A DNA stretch of 8,441 bases from the NCBI GenBank assembly GCA_030595485.1, contig JAUVDE010000130.1, positions 1 through 8,441 of the forward strand, in the 5' to 3' direction. The position numbers were made by a program, and so were the translations under genes. The DNA comes from Draconibacterium sp. GTDB taxonomy: Bacteria; Bacteroidota; Bacteroidia; Bacteroidales; Prolixibacteraceae. How positions within the stretch are numbered: the first letter of the stretch is position 1; every line of letters starts with the position of its first letter. The notes under the pieces were generated by a model, which saw only the letters and a program-made list of their open reading frames with translations, made no database searches and was not told where the DNA came from. Shown here in pieces: positions 5,433 through 8,441 of the stretch.

Positions 5433-8371
5433 GACTTCTTGTTTCTTACTTTCGTTAAATATCCTACCGATGGCAGCGTGTGCAATTCCTCCAATAAATG
5501 GTAATTTCTTTCATTTTTGAAGTACTTCGAAATTTTACTATCCGGATTTTTCATGTCACCAAATACCAGTGCATCTGCCGGGCACGACTGAACACAAGCC
5601 GGTTTAACTTCTCCATCCTCAATCTTTCGTCCGGCAAGTTTTGCATCAGATTTTGTCTCCTGAATTCGTTGAACACAGAACGAGCATTTTTCAGCTACAC
5701 CACGCGAGCGAACGGTTACATCTGGATTTAAAACCAAACGACCCAAATCGCTGTTTGATGCAAAATCAAACTTTGGATTTTTTACATATTCGAACCAATT
5801 AAAACGACGCACTTTATACGGACAGTTGTTTATACAATATTTTGTTCCAACGCAACGGTTGTATGCCATTTGGTTTAAACCCTCGTCGCTGTGCGGAGTA
5901 GCCGAAACCGGGCAAACATTTTCGCAAGGTGCATTATCGCAATGTTGACACATAACAGGTTGATGATAAACATCTGGATTCTCAGCATCGTTCGAGAAAT
6001 ATCTATCAATTCGAATCCAGTGCATAATTCTACGATTACGAACTTGCTCTTTTCCAATTACCTGAATGTTATTTTCAGCCTGGCACGAAATTGAACAGGT
6101 TCCACACCCGGTACACGACGATAAATCAACTGCCATTCCCCAATGATGTCCTTTAAATTCGGGAGTTGGGTATAGTGAAACACTGTGCTTATCATGTTCC
6201 TTTTTTAATTCATTTCCCGATGCCGGATCCAATTGCCATTTGTCGAAATTAGTTTCACGAACAATTGGGCGACCTTCCATTGAATGGTGCGTTTGCGAAA
6301 GTGCCAGCTCAAAAGTTTTGCCGGTAGTTTGTACATCAGCTCCCGAAAGCCAAAGTTTTTTAGCCCCGTTTTGAACAGATGAAAGGGCAAACATATTTTT
6401 ACCTACTCCATTACCAACTTTACCGGCAATCTCGCGTCCATAACCTAAGGCAACCGAAACAGTATCAGCAGCTTGTCCGGGCTGAACAAAAACTGGAAGT
6501 TCAATTCCGTTAATGGTAATAACCGATTCATTTACAACACCATTTTCTTCTGCCCATTTTACAGGAACAGCAGCGAAGTTATCCCAGCTTATTTTTGCAA
6601 TTGGGTCGGGTAATTCTTGCAACCAAGGGTTGTTAGCCGAACTTCCATCAGCAATAGCAACACTTTGATAAAATGCCACTTCCCAGCCACTTGAATTTGA
6701 GCCAGACAGTGAAACCGCTTCAGCTAAACCATTTTCAGTATAGGCTAATGATTCAGTATTTATATTATCAGTTTCAAAAACTCCTTTTTGCAGAACATCG
6801 TTCCAGAATATTCTTGAATCTGAAAACTCAGATTGAAGTTCTGCGAAATTCTCCTTCCAATTTGTTTTTACGAATTCGTAATAATTGGGAGCTTCCACAC
6901 CTGCCCAAAGCATTAGCGATTCCTGCACCTGACGGCTGTCGAACAATTTTGAAATGGTAGGTTGAGCCAAACTGTAAACTCCTGATTTAGGTTCGGCATC
7001 GTTCCACGATTCTAAATAATGTGGCTCGGGACAAACCCAGTGACAGGCTGCCGTTGTTTCGTCGATTCTATCCGAAAACGAAATTGATAGTTCAGCACCC
7101 AAAATCAAGTCTTTAATTTCTTGTCCTTTTGGGTGATTATAAACCGGGTTTACTCCCCAGCATAAAATTCCACCAACCGTTTTGCTTTTTAATTCTGAGA
7201 TTAATGTTTCAAAATTGTCGTCAATTCCCTGGTGGGTATTTAATGTTTTATCGATTAAAATTGTAGAACCATAATTTCCAAGCAGGTTATTAATGGCATT
7301 TACAATTACTTGCGTATTTACATCATTACTTCCCGAAACTACCAACGATTTCCCTTCGTTTGCCAATAAGTCTTCCGTTAAACCTTTAACATCAACCGGA
7401 CTTCCTGGCGCTGCAATTGTCATGGAACCTTTGGCTTGTAAAAGTTGATAATACAAAGCCGTTAAAATTGTTTTTTCTTCTGATGGTTTAATTGGGAAAC
7501 GAACATCGGCATTGGACCCTGTAAGTGTCATTCCGGTTTCAAACTGGTAATGACGGTTCATTTCATCGTTCTTCTCCAACACTTTTCTGCCGGCTGAATA
7601 TGCTTTTGTGTATTCAGTGGTTGAAAGCCACGTGCCTAGAAAATCGGCACCAAAGCTTACAATTACTTTGGCTTTTTCAAATTTGTAATCAGGAACAAGT
7701 GCTTTGCCAAAACTTAGTTCGTTTGCTTTTAAAATTCCGGTTGCAGAAACAGCATCGTACTGCACCACTTCTACATTTGGATATTTTGTTTGAAAATTTT
7801 GAATTACTTTTTTTGTTGATGGCGAAATTAGGGTGGATGTTAAAAGAACGACCTTTTTGTTTTCTCCATTTAGTTGAGCTAGTTTCTTTGAAATATAACT
7901 ATCAACTTCTTCCCAGTTTGTGGCTTCGCCTCTTTTTAGAGGTGTTTTAAAACGAGCATCATCATAAAGATTTAAAACCGAAGCTTGCACGCGCGCCGAA
8001 GTTCCTTGCTGCGAAATGGAACAAAGATTATTCCCTTCTATTTTAATGGGACGACCATCGCGCACTTTTACCAAAACGCTGCAATATTCATTTCCTTCGA
8101 AATAGGATGAGGCGTAGTAATTTGCCATGCCGGGTGTCACTTCCTCAGCTTTTACCAGATATGGAATTGCTTTGTCAACCGGGCGTTTACAGCTGGCAAC
8201 AACCGCCGCTGCTGCAACACTAAATCCAAAGGCTTTTAGGAAATCGCGACGTGATGCATTTGAAGCTTTCTTTTGAACAGCTCGAGTGGCATTCATTTCA
8301 AGTTTAATTTCGGTCTTTTTAAACTCTGCCGGATTATTTAATTCGTCTAAACTTCTCCAATATTTTGTCAT
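5429..8371 (-). CDS. actB: ACIII subunit ActB, Tat-variant Fe-S/molybdopterin-oxidoreductase-like fusion
   Basis: A 980-residue fusion of a molybdoenzyme-like domain (about residues 80-730) and a ferredoxin-like four-cluster domain (about 740-970). In characterised ACIII the first part holds no molybdenum; the second relays electrons from quinol at ActC to the haems. Cysteine sets visible are C753/756/759/763, C808/811/816/820, C840/846/850 and C896/899/926/930. The third set has Thr843 in place of the second Cys, the usual sign of a [3Fe-4S] cluster. The N-terminus has a long leader of 39 residues, then S40-R-R-D-F-L-K and a hydrophobic stretch ending V-A-S-C61. This is a Tat signal joined to a lipobox and suggests a folded, exported lipoprotein. 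The opening KYWRSLDELNNPAEF fits the extended Tat variant family. The start lies 30 bases after the actA stop. Downstream lies the 180-base repeat-containing spacer. Confidence 0.96.
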   Translation of the reverse strand: MTKYWRSLDELNNPAEFKKTEIKLEMNATRAVQKKASNASRRDFLKAFGFSVAAAAVVASCKRPVDKAIPYLVKAEEVTPGMANYYASSYFEGNEYCSVLVKVRDGRPIKIEGNNLCSISQQGTSARVQASVLNLYDDARFKTPLKRGEATNWEEVDSYISKKLAQLNGENKKVVLLTSTLISPSTKKVIQNFQTKYPNVEVVQYDAVSATGILKANELSFGKALVPDYKFEKAKVIVSFGADFLGTWLSTTEYTKAYSAGRKVLEKNDEMNRHYQFETGMTLTGSNADVRFPIKPSEEKTILTALYYQLLQAKGSMTIAAPGSPVDVKGLTEDLLANEGKSLVVSGSNDVNTQVIVNAINNLLGNYGSTILIDKTLNTHQGIDDNFETLISELKSKTVGGILCWGVNPVYNHPKGQEIKDLILGAELSISFSDRIDETTAACHWVCPEPHYLESWNDAEPKSGVYSLAQPTISKLFDSRQVQESLMLWAGVEAPNYYEFVKTNWKENFAELQSEFSDSRIFWNDVLQKGVFETDNINTESLAYTENGLAEAVSLSGSNSSGWEVAFYQSVAIADGSSANNPWLQELPDPIAKISWDNFAAVPVKWAEENGVVNESVITINGIELPVFVQPGQAADTVSVALGYGREIAGKVGNGVGKNMFALSSVQNGAKKLWLSGADVQTTGKTFELALSQTHHSMEGRPIVRETNFDKWQLDPASGNELKKEHDKHSVSLYPTPEFKGHHWGMAVDLSSCTGCGTCSISCQAENNIQVIGKEQVRNRRIMHWIRIDRYFSNDAENPDVYHQPVMCQHCDNAPCENVCPVSATPHSDEGLNQMAYNRCVGTKYCINNCPYKVRRFNWFEYVKNPKFDFASNSDLGRLVLNPDVTVRSRGVAEKCSFCVQRIQETKSDAKLAGRKIEDGEVKPACVQSCPADALVFGDMKNPDSKISKYFKNERNYHLLEELHTLPSVGYLTKVRNKKS

Positions 8372-8401
8372 AGTCAGTATGATTCTTCTTTGAACTTAAC
8401 T

Positions 8402-8441
8402 CTAGTAATGGCAACGCATACAATCGTTTGCACCAATATCA
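8402..8441 (-). CDS. actA: 3' end of ActA, multihaem cytochrome c subunit of ACIII (partial)
   Basis: Read leftward from the window edge, the 12 codons before the TAG at 8404-8402 give D-I-G-A-N-D-C-M-R-C-H-Y. This ends in a CXXCH haem c motif (CMRCH) one residue before the stop. Its place 30 bases upstream of actB, in the same orientation, is where the pentahaem cytochrome actA lies in ACIII operons. That gene supplies five of the six haems of the complex and anchors it by one helix. Only the last haem-binding site is visible, so the pentahaem nature is inferred from the operon. Confidence 0.85.
   Translation of the reverse strand, partial: DIGANDCMRCHY

Noticed and set aside
7525..7950. 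Plus-strand 141-residue open frame opposite actB
   Set aside because: Antisense shadow of the strongly supported actB. The composition is rich in Leu, Phe and Arg without a pattern. The same applies to the antisense frame at 6673-6960.
5429..8371. ActB as an active molybdenum oxidoreductase
   Set aside because: The domain resembles one, but operon context and length identify ActB of ACIII, whose characterised members contain no molybdenum cofactor.

Overview
The window looks like chromosomal DNA of a Bacteroidota bacterium, plausibly a facultatively aerobic member of the Marinilabiliales or a relative. The reasons are an alternative complex III (ACIII) operon in the Bacteroidota gene order, its long-leader Tat-type ActB, a C-terminal ActF sequence typical of that phylum as I remember it, AT-rich DNA and no clear Shine-Dalgarno sites. 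The order-level placement is an inference.

Bases 1-1563, plus strand: a two-gene cassette. It holds a DUF262 (ParB/Srx-fold) protein cut off by the left window edge and, one base after its stop, a small HEPN-domain protein with an intact R-x4-H ribonuclease motif. The pair looks like a defence or toxin-antitoxin type module. Its DNA is visibly more AT-rich than the rest of the window.

Bases 1570-8441, minus strand: the respiratory operon actA(partial)-actB-actC-actD-actE-actF, reading right to left. ActA (only its last 12 codons are visible, ending in a CXXCH haem motif) and ActE carry c-type haems. ActB carries four Fe-S cluster sites on a molybdoenzyme-like scaffold. ActC and ActF are NrfD-like ten-helix membrane proteins, and ActD is a two-helix membrane subunit. 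Together they oxidise membrane quinol (probably menaquinol) and pass electrons through Fe-S clusters and haems to a cytochrome c or directly to a cytochrome oxidase. Most genes are packed tightly or overlap. The exception is a 180-base actB-actC spacer, which holds an imperfect palindrome and a run of 7-base repeats. A second run of the same 7-base repeat spans the first possible actE start codon.

The cassette and the operon converge with only 6 bases between stop codons. The cytochrome oxidase genes that often follow actF in Bacteroidota are not in the window; the cassette occupies that place. The most interesting items are the DUF262-HEPN pair, its position against the operon end, and the shared heptad repeats.
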